Assembly: GCA_936450465.1 (NCBI GenBank)
Contig: OW388293.1
Coordinates: 87,814,134 to 87,878,133, forward strand
Direction of reading: 5' to 3'
Length of the DNA: 64,000 nucleotides
Source of the DNA: Gibbula magus
Taxonomy: Eukaryota; Mollusca; Gastropoda; Trochida; Trochidae
This document shows, one piece after another, positions 44,062-56,300 of the stretch. Made by a program: the position numbers and the translations under genes. Position 1 is the stretch's first letter. Every line of letters begins with the position of its first letter. A model generated the notes under the pieces. That model searched no databases, had not been told where the DNA came from, and saw nothing but the letters and a program-made list of their open reading frames with translations.

Positions 44062-44440
44062 AACAGTAGTGACGAAACCATACAAAATTTAGAACGTGTG
44101 AGGTAATTCAACCCCTGTTCACTTGTTGTTCAGTAGGGACGAAACCATACAAAATTTAGAACGTGTGAGGTAATTCAACCCCTGTTCACTTGTTGTTCAG
44201 TAGGGACGAAACCATACAAAATTTAGAACGTGTGAGGTAATTCAACCCCTGTTCACTTGTTGTTCAGGAGGGACGAAACCATACAAAATTTAGAACGTGT
44301 GAGGTAATTCAACCCCTGTTCACTTGTTGTTCAGTAGGGACGAAACCATACAAAATTTAGAACGTGTGAGGTAATTCAACCCCTGTTCACTTGTTGTTCA
44401 GTAGGGACGAAACCATACATAATGTCAAACGTGTGAGGGA
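44062..44440. repeat. 67-bp minisatellite in intron 2 of the CaaX gene
   Basis: About 5.5 nearly identical copies of a 67-bp unit (AGTAGGGACGAAACCATACA, AAATTTAGAACGTGTGAGGT, AATTCAACCCCTGTTCACTT, GTTGTTC), for example at 44134 and 44201. The last copy is diverged. Confidence 0.96.
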
Positions 44441-44635
44441 AATCAACCCTTGTTGCCTGACAAGGTTATCATTCAACTCAGGCTCTTCTTGCTTGGGAGG
44501 TTTTTATACAAATGTACCCTATGCAGGTTTGACACCTCCGCCTAGGGGCCCGGCCCAGGCCTACATGTACAGTGTCCGGTAACACAACACAGCATTAAGT
44601 AATTTGTGGAATCCCTCCGGCTACCCAACACACAT

Positions 44636-45850
44636 GGCAAACGATAACACAGATACGGGTAGAGAAGGGCTTGGAACATACACAGCAAACAATAACACAG
44701 AAACGGGTAGAGTAGGGCTTGGAACATACACAGCAAACAATAACACAGAAACGGGTAGAGTAGGGCTTGGTACATACACAGCAAACGATAACACAGATAC
44801 GGGTATAGTAGGGCTTGGTACATACACAGCAAACAATAACACAGAAACGGGTAGAGTAGGGCTTGGAACATACACAGCAAACGATAACACAGAAACGGGT
44901 AGAGTAGGGCTTGGAACATACACAGCAAACAATAACACAGATACGGGTAGAGTAGGGCTTGGAACATACACAGCAAACGATAACACAGAAACGGGTAGAG
45001 TAGGGCTTGGAACATACACAGCAAACAATAACACAGATACGGGTAGAGTAGGGCTTGGGACGTACACAGCAAACAATAACACAAATACGGGTAGAGTAGG
45101 GCTTGGGACGTACACAGCAAACAATAACACAGATACGGGTAGAGAAGGGCTTGGTACATACACAGCAAACAATAACACAGATACGGGTAGAGTAGGGCTT
45201 GGAACATACACAGCAAACGATAACACAGAAACGGGTAGAGTAGGGCTTGGAACATACACAGCAAACAATAACACAGATACGGGTAGAGTAGGGCTTGGGA
45301 CGTACACAGCAAACAATAACACAAATACGGGTAGAGTAGGGCTTGGGACGTACACAGCAAACAATAACACAGATACGGGTAGAGAAGGGCTTGGTACATA
45401 CACAGCAAACGATAACACAGAAACGGGTAGAGTAGGGCTTGGAACATACACAGCAAACGATAACACAGAAACGGGTAGAGTAGGGCTTGGAACATACACA
45501 GCAAACAATAACACAGATACGGGTAGAGTAGGGCTTGGGACGTACACAGCAAACAATAACACAAATACGGGTAGAGTAGGGCTTGGGACGTACACAGCAA
45601 ACGATAACACAGAAACGGGTAGAGTAGGGCTTGGAACATACACAGCAAACGATAACACAGAAACGGGTAGAGTAGGGCTTGGAACATACACAGCAAACAA
45701 TAACACAGATACGGGTAGAGTAGGGCTTGGAACATACACAGCAAACAATAACACAGATACGGGTAGAGTAGGGCTTGGGACGTACACATCAAACAATAAC
45801 ACAAATACGGGTAGAGTAGGGCTTGGTACATACACAGCAAACAATACAGT
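44636..45850. repeat. 48-bp minisatellite with 240-bp higher-order units
   Basis: About 25 copies of a 48-bp unit (ACAGCAAACAATAACACAGA, TACGGGTAGAGTAGGGCTTG, GAACATAC). Blocks starting at 45001, 45241 and 45481 repeat the same order of variants, so five units form a 240-bp higher-order repeat. The unit is 16 codons, leaving one plus and two minus frames open for 430-450 codons. None has promoter or splice support, and the array sits in an intron. Confidence 0.96.
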
Positions 45851-45974
45851 TACATATACATATATGATAAAACGTTTACCAGATTCAAATTCTATTTCAG
45901 TACTTCCTGTTCTTCTAAAATTTTCATATATCAGTGTTGCTGTTATCTCCTGATGCCCGGATGAAGCAGTCCTA

Positions 45975-46860
45975 CTCACCCTGTGTAACTAGTTCATCTC
46001 TACATGCATATCCATGTGCACGTATATCCACGATGACTTCTGTCTTCAGCGAATGACCTACTCGGTCTCCACTGGGTCTCCAGTAGATCTCACACACTGA
46101 TGACCCAAAAGGTCTCCACTGGGTCACTACTCGGTCTCCTGTAGATCTCACACACTGATGACCCACAATGTGTCCACTGGGTCTCTACTCGGTCTCCACT
46201 TTGTCTCCAGTAGATCTTACACACTGATGACCCACAATGTGTCCACTGGGTCTCTACTCGGTCTCCACTTTGTCTCCAGTAGATCTTACACACTGATGAC
46301 CCACAATGTGTCCACTGGGTCTCTACTCGGTCTCCACTTTGTCTCCAGTAGATCTCACACACTGATGACCCACAATGTGTCCACTGGGTCTCTACTCGGT
46401 CTCCACTTTGTCTCCAGTAGATCTTACACACTGATGACCCACAATGTGTCCACTGGGTCTCTACTCGGTCTCCACTTTGTCTCCAGTAGATCTTACACAC
46501 TGATGACCCACAATGTGTCCACTGGGTCTCTACTCGGTCTCCACTTTGTCTCCAGTAGATCTTACACACTGATGACCCACAATGTGTCCACTGGGTCTCC
46601 ACTGGGTCACTACTCGGTCTCCTGTGTAACTAGTTCATCTCTACATGCATATCCATGTGCACGTATATCCACGATGACTTCTGTCTTCAGCGAATGACCT
46701 ACTCGGTCTCCACTGGGTCTCCAGTAGATCTCACACACTGATGACCCAAAAGGTCTCCACTGGGTCACTACTCGGTCTCCTGTAGATTTCACACACTGAT
46801 GACCCACAATGTGTCCACCGGGTCTCTACTGGGTCTGCAGTAGATCACACACACTGATGG
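45975..46860. repeat. 69-bp minisatellite flanked by a 640-bp-spaced duplication
   Basis: A 69-bp unit (TAGATCTTACACACTGATGA, CCCACAATGTGTCCACTGGG, TCTCTACTCGGTCTCCACTT, TGTCTCCAG) is repeated about seven times at 46140-46600, with shortened copies on both sides. The block from CTGTGTAACTAGTTCATCTC (45981) through CAAAAGGTCTCCACTGGGTC recurs at 46622, 641 bp away. Confidence 0.93.
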
Positions 46861-46904
46861 AGACGGAAGGTTGATCTCGGTCTGTGCATGGTACCCCTAC
46901 TCAC

Positions 46905-46952
46905 CGGGTTCACCGAGACAGCTGATACCTCCTCCAGTGAGTCTCGTCCTTG
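46905..46952 (-). other. exon 2 (5'UTR) of the CaaX-protein gene
   Basis: A 48-bp segment is bounded on the minus strand by acceptor CTGTATTTCAG and donor CCG|GTGAGTAG. Read in phase with exon 3 it is open (QGRDSLEEVSAVSVNP) but has no ATG, and exon 1 supplies an in-frame TGA, so translation should begin at the ATG that opens exon 3. Inferred from splice consensus. Confidence 0.5.
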
Positions 46953-47397
46953 CTGAAATACAGAAGGAGAGTACATTTCAGGGGGATCCAGTAATTTTCA
47001 AAGGGAAAGGGGGTGTCACTCATTGGAAAGAGATATTTTACATATAAAATCACGACACATGTACATATATCTAATGGCCATATCTACGTCACATACATAA
47101 ATACAACCTAGGCTTTGGAACCCCTTAATACAGTTACACTACACACATCTGCTATACAAAGAAGCACTCACCCATCTTTCACTGACATACACTAAATACT
47201 CACACCCTCCACACGTACACTATGTATACCGACTTGTCGACTCGCTTCCTCACGTATACACCTAAACCGGTTACAGGATGACAAGGACTTGACACACAAT
47301 ATGACAGGTACATATACCTATATTACCTGCACTATGTAGGACCTATGTTACCTATGTAGGATACACTAGAGCAAAATCGTCTCTTACCTGTCGTCAC

Positions 47398-47442
47398 GGA
47401 GGGCTGGAGCTGTGTGGTTTGGATGACCCACTTATTTATAAA
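47398..47442 (-). promoter_or_regulatory. TATA promoter and exon 1 of the CaaX-protein gene
   Basis: On the minus strand TATAAATA (47440-47433) lies about 25-35 bp upstream of ACCACACAGCTCC. The short exon then ends in a strong donor GACGACAG|GTAAGAG (last exon base 47398). Spacing fits a TATA-directed start near 47405-47415. No experimental support. Confidence 0.5.
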
Positions 47443-48025
47443 CGTATTCACTTCTCTTAAGGGTCTATTGTGTTTCTGCTACACGCTCACGGCTTTAAAA
47501 ATAATCTTAGATTATATATATATGTATATTTATACAAACACACCCATTGAATAGAGGCGCATGGATAATAACCAACCTCGATGCTCGGAGGCGTGCACTA
47601 GAAGCCAAAGAAGCTCCTACCGCATCGTAGATATTATATGCAATGAGCAAAACTTAAAACTTGACACTGATAAAGTTCGACATATCCCTTTTTTGTTTTA
47701 CAAAGTTTTTAAAAAGTTGTTTTTGTTTTAAAAGTAAAAACAAGTTGTTTAAAGTATTTCTAACAATAGTTAACATTGTGAATCCGTTTACTTCTTGAAA
47801 TTGTAAATCCACATGCATCCTTGACTTAGTAGCCCATACGGTTGACAAATATTAATTACACTGAACACGTACATTGAACATGAACTAAAAACAAATGGAA
47901 TGTTATTTTGATCTTTGAAATGAAGAACGTCAACGTGCTCAATGGGGCATCAAGCTGGTCAGTCTGTGGTCGCTGAGCCATACATTGTTCACGATAAACA
48001 ACCGTCATCTTTGGATAAGAGTGCA
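47443..48025. other. unassigned stretch upstream of the CaaX gene
   Basis: AT-rich, no gene supported. It may include distal promoter elements of the minus-strand gene. Confidence 0.45.
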
Positions 48026-48275
48026 TAACTGGTGCCTGAGGCCAGGAGCGTCACGTGTGACCAAGCAATACGATTACGTCATATCTTCGAAACAGATTTG
48101 TCACCGCAACTTCCAAATGTTTTAATTGTACTGATTTTGTCGAAGACGAGTTACATGTACTGTTTCACTGTGATATTTATACTGACATTAGAGAAAACCT
48201 TTTTAAATTTGTATCGTCCCAGGCTGTTAATGCTTATATTTTAACAGATTTTGAAACAATGTTTTTATGTTAAAG
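48026..48275 (+). pseudogene. LINE C-terminal relic
   Basis: The frame from about 48137 reads CTDFVEDELHVLFHC, then DIYTDIRENLFKFV, and ends at TAA near 48271. The C-x-x-F-x-x-DE-x-H-x-L-x-x-C spacing with I-R-x-x-L is the terminal zinc-knuckle of LINE ORF2 proteins, as in the copy at 10.2 kb but from another family. The preceding segment (VTCDQAIRLRHIFETD) belongs to the same tail in another frame, so there is at least one frameshift. No RT domain remains. Confidence 0.6.
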
Positions 48276-48424
48276 TGATGACCTGTTTTACTACTTTGCA
48301 AAAACCTGCTTTTTAATTCTACAGAGAAGGAAACACTTGTTATTTTCGTAAACTATTATCCATTTTATGCTTTTATTAAAGCTGTGTATAATTTTATGAA
48401 TTTTACATGTTATAGTCTCTCATA

Positions 48425-48530
48425 ACGGGATGCAGAAAACTCGTACCCAAAACTAACTCGTACCCACCGGGAATTCGTACCCACGGATAACTCGTACCCA
48501 AAAAAATCGGAGAACTCGTACCCACTTATT
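48425..48530. repeat. short interspersed ACTCGTACCCA motif cluster
   Basis: The 11-mer ACTCGTACCCA or close variants occurs five times in about 100 bp with irregular spacers. Such modular ends resemble the TIR of the MULE at 12.4 kb, but I find no inverted partner in the window. Confidence 0.6.
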
Positions 48531-49007
48531 TTTTGTTTGGATAAATAGGAGAGGCAAGACACTAATATTGTTTTTGTATGATGTTTATTGCATAGTCTCT
48601 TAACATAACATAATAACACAATATACAGTATTCTACTAAATCCTTAAATAGCAGCATGTCATTGTGGCAGTTCATCTTTATAAAACGTTGCTGTATGTAT
48701 GTAGAAGTGGATAACATATTGGCACGATGACTGGTGAAGATTTTGCAGAAATGATTGGTGATAAGGTTGAGACATAAGTCCAACAATATATACAAGGCCC
48801 GAGATGCTCCGAAACATTCATGATCTGATCAACGCATTATGGAAAGTTTCATTGAAGGTGCAGTTGGCATTTGACAGGAGCGAATTCATTCCATTATGGT
48901 ATTTGGAAATTAAGATGGTTTAAGTTTGACGGGTGCCAAGGCTTTGGCACCTGTTCAAAAGTGAAAAATTGATTTCCTTTCTGTATGATGTTCGCTACTC
49001 ATCAGTC
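48531..49007. other. unassigned stretch
   Basis: No gene supported. It ends with a TTTGACGGGTGCCAAGGCTT segment before the 27-bp array. Confidence 0.45.
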
Positions 49008-52000
49008 GCCCGTAACACATCTAGTCCGCTGCGTATCCCAGTCTCATCTAGTCCGCTGCGTATCCCAATCTCATCTAGTCCGCTGCGTATCCCAGTCTCA
49101 TCTAAACCGCCGCATATCCCAATCTCATCTAGTCCGCTGCATGTCCCAGTCTCATCCAGTCCGCTGCTTATCCCAATCTCATCTAGTCCGCTGCTTATCC
49201 CAGTCTCATCTAGTTTGCTGCGCATCCCAATCTCATCTTGTCATCTAATCCGCTGCTTGTCCCAATCTCATTTAGTCTCCTGCGTATCACAGTTTTATTT
49301 AGTCCGCTGCGTATCCCAATCTTATCCAGTCAGCAGCGTATCGCAATCTCATCTTTTCCGCTGTGTGTCCCAATCTTATCTAGTCCGCTGCTGATCCCAG
49401 TCTCATCTAGTCTGCTGCGTATCCCAGTCTCATTTAGTCCGCTGCTTATCCCAATCTCATTTAGTCTGCTGCTTATCCAAATCTCATCTAGTCCGCTGCC
49501 TATATCTACGTCTCATCTAGTCATCTAATCCGCTGCATGTCCCAGTCTCATCTAGTCCGCTGCGTATTCCAGTCTAATCTAGTCCGCTGCGTATCCCAAT
49601 CTCATCTAGTCCGCTGCGTATCCCAGTCTCATCTAGTCCGCTGCTTATCCCCATCTAATCTAGCCCGCTGCGTATCCCAGTCTCATATAGTTTGCTGCGT
49701 ATCCCAATCTCAACTTGTCCGCTGCGTATCCCAATCTCATCTAGTCCGCTGCTTATCCCAATCTAATCTAGCCCGCTGCGTATCCCAGTCTCATATAGTT
49801 TGCTGCGTATCCCAATCTCATCTAGTCCGCTGCGTATCCCAATCTCATCTAGTCCGCTGCTTATCCCCATCTAATCTAGCCCGCTGCGTATCCCAGTCTC
49901 ATATAGTTTGCTGCGTATCCCAATCTCATCTAAACCGCCGCATATCCCAATCTCATCTAGTCCGCTGCATGTCCCAGTCTCATCTAGTCCGCTGCTTATC
50001 CCAATCTCATCTAGTTCGCTGCGTATCGCAATCTCATCTAGTCCGCTGCTTATCCCAATCTCATTTAGTCCGCTGCTTATCCCAATCTCATTTAGTCTGC
50101 TGCTTATCCAAATCTCATCTAGTCCGCTGCCTATCTACGTCTCATCTAGTCATCTAATCCGCTGCATGTCCCAGTCTCATCTAGTCCGCTGCTTATCCCC
50201 ATCTAATCTAGCCCGCTGCGTATCCCAGTCTCATATAGTTTGCTGCGTATCCCAATCTCATCTAGTCCGCTGCGTATCCCAATCTCATCTAGTCCGCTGT
50301 TTATCCCCATCTAATCTAGCCCGCTGCGTATCCCAGTCTAATCTAGTCTGCAGCGTATCCCTATCTCATCTAGTCCGCTGCGTATTCCAGTCTAACCTAG
50401 TCCGCTGCGTATCCCAATCTCATCTAGTCCGCTGCGTATCCCAGTCTCATCTAAACCGCCGCATATCCCAATCTCATCTAGTCCGCTGCTGATCCCAGTC
50501 TCATCTAGTCTGCTGCGTATCCCAGTCTCATTTAGTCCGCTGCTTATCCCAATCTCATTTAGTCTGCTGCTTATCCAAATCTCATCTAGTCCGCTGCCTA
50601 TCTACGTCTCATCTAGTCATCTAATCCGCTGCATGTCCCAGTCTCATCTAGTCCGCTGCGTATTCCAGTCTAATCTAGTCCGCTGCGTATCCCAGTCTAA
50701 TCTAGTCCGCTGCGTATCCCAGTCTCATCTACTCCGCTTCCTATCCCAGTCTCATCTAGTCCGCTGCTTATCCCAATCTCATTTAGTCTGCTGCGTATAC
50801 CAGTCTCACCTAGTTCGCTGCTTATCCCAATCTCATTTAGTCTGCTGCTTATCCCAATCTCATCTAGTCCGCTGCCCATCTAAGTCTCGTCTAGTTCGCT
50901 GCTTATCCCAATCTCATTTAGTCTCCTGCGTATCACAGTCTCATTTAGTCTGCTGCGTATCCCAATCTCATCTAGTCCGCAGCGTATCACAATCTCATTT
51001 AGTCTCCTGCGTATCACAGTCTCATTTAGTCTGCTGCGTATCCCAATCTCATCTAGTCCGCAGCGTATCACAATCTCATCTAGTCCGCTGTGTGTCCAAA
51101 TTTCATCTAGTCCGCTGCTTATCCCTATCTCATCTCGTCCGCTGCTTATCCGAATCTCAACTTATCCGCTGCTTATCCCAATATCATCTAATCCGCTGTG
51201 TGTCCCAATTTCATCTAGTCAGCAGCGTATCACAATCTAATCTTTTTCGCTGTGTATCCTAGTCTCATCTAGTCCGCTGCTTATCCAAATCTCAACTTAT
51301 CTGCTGCTTATCCCAATCTCATTTAGTCCGCTGTGTGTCCCAATCTCATCTAGTCTGCAGCGTATCCCTATCTCATCTAGTCCGCTGCTAATCCCAGTCT
51401 CATCTAGTCCGCTGCTTATCCAAATCTCAACTTATCCGCTGCTTTTCCCAATATCATCTAATCAGCTGCGTATCTCAATCTAATCTTTTTCGCTGTGTAT
51501 CCCAATCTCATCTAGTCCGCAGCGTATCCCAATCTCATCTAGTCCGCTGCGTATCCCAATCTCATCTAGTCAGCAGCGTATCACAATCTAATCTTTTTCG
51601 CTGTGTATCCTAGTCTCATCTAGTCCGCTGCTTATCCAAATCTCAACTTATCTGCTGCTTATCCCAATCTCATTTAGTCCGCTGTGTGTCCCAATCTCAT
51701 CTAGTCTGCAGCGTATCCCTATCTCATCTAGTCCGCTGCTAATCCCAGTCTCATCTAGTCCGCTGCTTACCCAAATCTCAACTTATCCGCTGCTTTTCCC
51801 AATATCATCTAATCAGCTGCGTATCTCAATCTAATCTTTTTCGCTGTGTATCCTAGTCTCATCTGGTCCGTTGCTTATCCAAATCTCAACTTATCTGCTG
51901 CTTATCCCAATCTCATTTAGTCCGCTGTGTGTCCCAATCTCATCTAGTCTGCAGCGTATCCCTATCTCATCTAGTCCGCTGCTAATCCCAGTCTCATCTA

Positions 52001-52758
52001 GTCCGCTGCTTATCCAAATCTCAACTTATCCGCTGCTTTCCCCAATATCATCTAATCAGCTGCGTATCTCAATCTAATCTTTTTCGCTGTGTATCCTAGT
52101 CTCATCTAGTCCGCTGCTTATCCAAATCTCAACTTATCTGCTGCTTATCCCAATCTCATTCAGTCCGCTGTGTGTCCCAATCTCATCTAGTCTGCAGCGT
52201 ATCCCTATCTCATCTAGTCCGCTGCTAATCCCAGTCTCATCTAGTCCGCTGCTTATCCAAATCTCAACTTATCCGCTGCTTTTCCCAATATCATCTAATC
52301 AGCTGCGTATCTCAATCTAATCTTTTTCGCTGTGTATCCTAGTCTCATCTGGTCCGTTGCTTATCCAAATCTCAACTTATCTGCTGCTTATCCCAATCTC
52401 ATTTAGTCCGCTGTGTGTCCCAATCTCATCTAGTCTGCAGCGTATCCCTATCTCATCTAGTCCGCTGCTAATCCCAGTCTCATCTAGTCCGCTGCTTATC
52501 CAAATCTCAACTTATCCGCTGCTTTCCCCAATATCATCTAATCAGCTGCGTATCTCAATCTAATCTTTTTCGCTGTGTATCCTAGTCTCATCTAGTCCGC
52601 TGCTTATCCAAATCTCAACTTATCTGCTGCTTATCCCAATCTCATTCAGTCCGCTGTGTGTCCCAATCTCATCTAGTCTGCAGCGTATCCCTATCTCATC
52701 TAGTCCGCTGCTAATCCCAGTCTCATCTAGTCCGCTGCTTTTCCCAATATCATATGAG
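49008..52758. repeat. 27-bp satellite array with 243- and 486-bp higher-order units
   Basis: About 139 copies of a 27-bp unit (CTCATCTAGTCCGCTGCGTA, TCCCAAT). The left part is irregular. From about 51590 the landmark TCTTTTTCGCTGTGTATCC recurs at 51592, 51835, 52078, 52321 and 52564, exactly 243 bp (nine units) apart. A second landmark CTGGTCCGTTGC (51863, 52349) alternates, giving a 486-bp unit. Nine-codon units keep several frames open; no gene is inferred. Confidence 0.97.
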
Positions 52759-53479
52759 TCATTTTCACGAAGAGTGTAAATTTCTGTCCGGAATAGAAAA
52801 TGTATATTTGTTGTTATTTTTTTTTACTATTTTAAGTATTGATGATAAAAAACACTATTGAATGTACATATGAGAGTAAAGAAATTAAAATTTTCATTGA
52901 TATTTTATTTTTTGGAGATGTTTTAAGGTGCCATTTTGATGAAAATTGCTTGTCCCAAGGTAAATTTTAAAGTTTTGACATCGTTTTACAATGATAAATT
53001 GACAGTAAATGTTTGAAAAAAGGTGTTCCCATTAGTGATTAAGAACCCATCAAGTGAAACCTATCTTGAAACCAAAAAACTTGTTTTTTCTTTTAAATAT
53101 TTTACCCCATTTATGTGTGTCCCACGAAAAATGTCCCTACTGTTACCAGAAGTAAAAATATGTTTAAATGAAACCTCCCTTGGTCAGAGAGATGAGTCAC
53201 TTCCTGTCTTGAACCTCCTACTTTCTGTCCTGACTATGGTGTGCAGCATATTTTTTTATAACTGAACTTTAAGTCATAACTTGATTTCAAGTAAGTGGAA
53301 AGTTGATTGTAGGAAATTTTGATGTCCCTACTGTTACCATGTTTAAGGGTATTTAAAATATTTTTTCTTCAAAAACTAGATTTGCATGTCAATTGACTTG
53401 TTTATCTATGACTGAAAACATGTGCTTTGTAAGAGTTGAAGGGAGCATTAAGTAAATATTGAATATTTTCATTAGATTC

Positions 53480-54910
53480 GTCCTTACTGTTACTGTCCTT
53501 ACTGTTACCTTATAAAAAGTAACAGTAAAGACAATTCCAGTAACAGTATGGAATTTTTATTCTTCAAAACGGATCTTAAAGGCTTAGTTATCAATGTGTC
53601 CTAAAATCCATCATTTATGTTCTGGAGAAAAACATATGAAAACATTTCAGAGATGACTAAGAAAAAAAAAGTGTTTCACAAAAGATTGGTGTTGATTTCC
53701 TTCACCGATTGGTAACAGTATGGACAAATTTGGTAACAGTAGAGACAAGATTCTACAATAAATGTTAAAAATGGATGCTATTTGCTATTATTTACATTTC
53801 ATGCTAAATATAACCTTTAAAATATAAGTTTTGGTTGTCATAGGATAAATCTATTAAACATAAACAAACATAAAAAGGTCATCAATGTTTTCAGTTTTGG
53901 TAACAGTATGGACATAAAAAGTAACAGTATGGACAAACATATTTACAATCAATGAACATTTTTATTTGTTATAATATATTAAAAAATATTTACTTTTTAT
54001 TTACTTTTAATGATTAACATATTGAAAAGTTTATTCCTTCCTGAAAAATATCAACTTGAATCATAATTGTCAATGAAACATGTGTTTATGGTAACAGTAT
54101 GGACATTTATCTGTAACAGTAAGGACAATTCTTTTCAAAACAGTTTTTTTTTCATAATTGCGATTACCTATTGGTCGACCTACCGCTTTTGTTTCCTTAA
54201 TGCATGTTGTGTATTGCTAAGCAATTTATAAATTTAAGTCACCATTGGTAAAAATCAAGTTTAATCCTAATTTTCAATGAAACTTTAATCTTGGTAACAG
54301 TATGGACATTACGAGGTAACAGTATGGACAAACTTTATTCAAAACCAATAAGTATTGATGATGAAGTTATCTATTAATATAATGAATGTTTATTCAAATT
54401 GCTTTTGTTTAATGAAATTTAAATCTATTGTCAATGGTCGAAAATATATGCTCTAAATAATTTTTTAAACATTAAACTGATTTCAGGTAACAGTATGGAC
54501 ATCAAAAGGTAACAGTATGGACAATTATTTTCAAAACAAGTTTTTTCATAATTCGATTATCTATTAATGCTTTTGTTTCCTTAATGGATGTTCAGTGTTG
54601 CTAAGTAAATTAAGATTTAAGTCACCATTGGTAAAAAAACAAGTTTAATCCTAATTTTCAATGAAACTTTAATTTTGGTAACAGTATGGACATTACGAAG
54701 TGACAGTATGGACAATTATATTTAAAACAAGTTAATTTCTATGCTCAAATTACTAAATATTTCTATACTCCTAATTTATTGGTACTATCATACTAAAGTT
54801 TAGAAACTGTAATTATTGATGGAAAAAATAAAGTTTGATCCACATTATCAATGAAGCTTAATTTGTGGTAACAGTATAGACAAAAGAAGGCAACAGTATG
54901 GTGAGTTTGG
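53480..54910. repeat. about 190-bp satellite with paired GGTAACAGTATGGACA boxes
   Basis: Eight motif pairs start at 53518, 53711, 53899, 54090, 54293, 54486, 54677 and 54867, i.e. 188-203 bp apart. The two motifs of each pair begin 21-22 bp apart. Surrounding sequence is conserved more weakly (AATTTTCAATGAAACTTTAA, then 'gttatctattaat'). A reverse-orientation pair precedes them at 53480-53508, and single or paired copies recur at 53324, 56573, 56742 and 57118. Confidence 0.88.
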
Positions 54911-54969
54911 TGACAAAAAAACTTTGTCAAGTTCAGTTCTTGCACTGGATCAATACATGCAAGCATTCA

Positions 54970-56300
54970 GGTAGCTTACTTTTTTGCTCATAAGGTAGGA
55001 AAGACCCTATGGCATGGTGACCGGTCGTCCATTGTCTGTAAACTTTCCAATATTTCAACTTAATTCAAGAACCACTGGCTCCAGTGAATTAAATCTTGTG
55101 TACGGCCACCTTTATCAATTGAGATTATAAATTGTAGATTTGCTGATTCTGTGTCTTTAAATAAGGGCCTCACAGGTCATGACCTTAAATCTATTTTCAT
55201 CTTCTCAAAAGACCTAGATAATCTGAAATGTTGTGTACAATCCTTTTAGCCAATGGGGATGATAAATTGTAGATTTGGTGACCTGGTCCCAAATAAGAGT
55301 CACAAGGGCCACAACCTTAAAACCTATTTTCAACTTAGCCATTATGGCCAATGGATCTTGTGACTCTTTGCCCGAAAAAAGGGCCTCACCAGTTGTGACC
55401 TAAAAACATACTTTCAACTTCTTCTCCAGAATGAAAAGACCTAGAAAAGGTAAATGTCCTAGGGCAATGGGGATTAATAACTATAGATTTGGTGACCATT
55501 TGGCTTATTTGAGCCTCAAGGGACATGACCTAAAAAAAGTATTTTTGGTCTTCTTCTCCAGAACAAAAAGCCCTTCGAATATTGAAATGTTATGTACAGA
55601 CTCGTTAGCCCATGGGGGTTATAAATTGTAGATATGCCGCACTGCCTCACAGGCCACCACCTAAAAAGCCATTTTCAACTTCTTCTCCAGAATGAAAAGG
55701 CCTAGATGAGCTGAAATGTTGTGTACAGACCTTTCAGCCAACAGGGATTATAAGTAGTAGATTTAGTGAACTGGCCCCAAATAAGGGTCATAAGGCTCAC
55801 ACCCTGAAAACCTATTTTCAACTTTTCACTCGACAGATTCCTTGGTCAACAGAGATAATCAATTGTAGATTTTGTGACCCTGTGATCCCAAATAAGTGCC
55901 ACAACCTAAAACTTCCTTTGTCTTCTCTATATAAGGGCATCAGGGACTATGACCTATAAACCTCCTTTGGTCTTCTTCTCATAAACAAAAAATCTCTCAA
56001 AAGCTGAAATGTTGTTTAGCCTCCTTGTCCAATGGAGAGGTTGAATTGAATTGTAATTGAACTAAAATCCTATGAACTGAAATCTTGGATACACTTTGAC
56101 CAAAATTGATCAATGCTTATAAACTGATGTCTTGTATACAACTTAACCAAAGTTGATAAAAGCTTATAAGCTGAAGTCTTGTGTACACCTTGACCAAAGT
56201 TGATAAAAGCTTATAATCTGAAATCTTGAATACACCTTGATCAGTGTAGATTATTTGACCCTCTGACACATAAAGGCTATTGAGCTACAGAGCCAATTGC
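54970..56300 (-). repeat. dispersed repeat, about 145-bp modules (reverse copy)
   Basis: Repeated phrases AACTTCTTCTCCAGAATGAA, 'tgaaatgttgtgtacagac', 'ccaatggggat' and 'gtagatttggtgac' recur about every 150 bp, the reverse complement of the 17-kb family. The GGAC tract end is replaced by GACCGGTCGTCCATTGTCTG at 55020. Confidence 0.75.

Noticed and set aside
44604..45979. Three overlapping 430-450-codon reading frames
   Set aside because: All arise because the 48-bp unit contains no stop in these frames. They overlap on opposite strands and sit in a probable intron, with no start or splice context.
49008..51300. Ser/Leu/Gln-rich frames around 150-210 codons
   Set aside because: The 27-bp unit is nine codons long, so several frames stay open. 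No promoter, splice or domain evidence.
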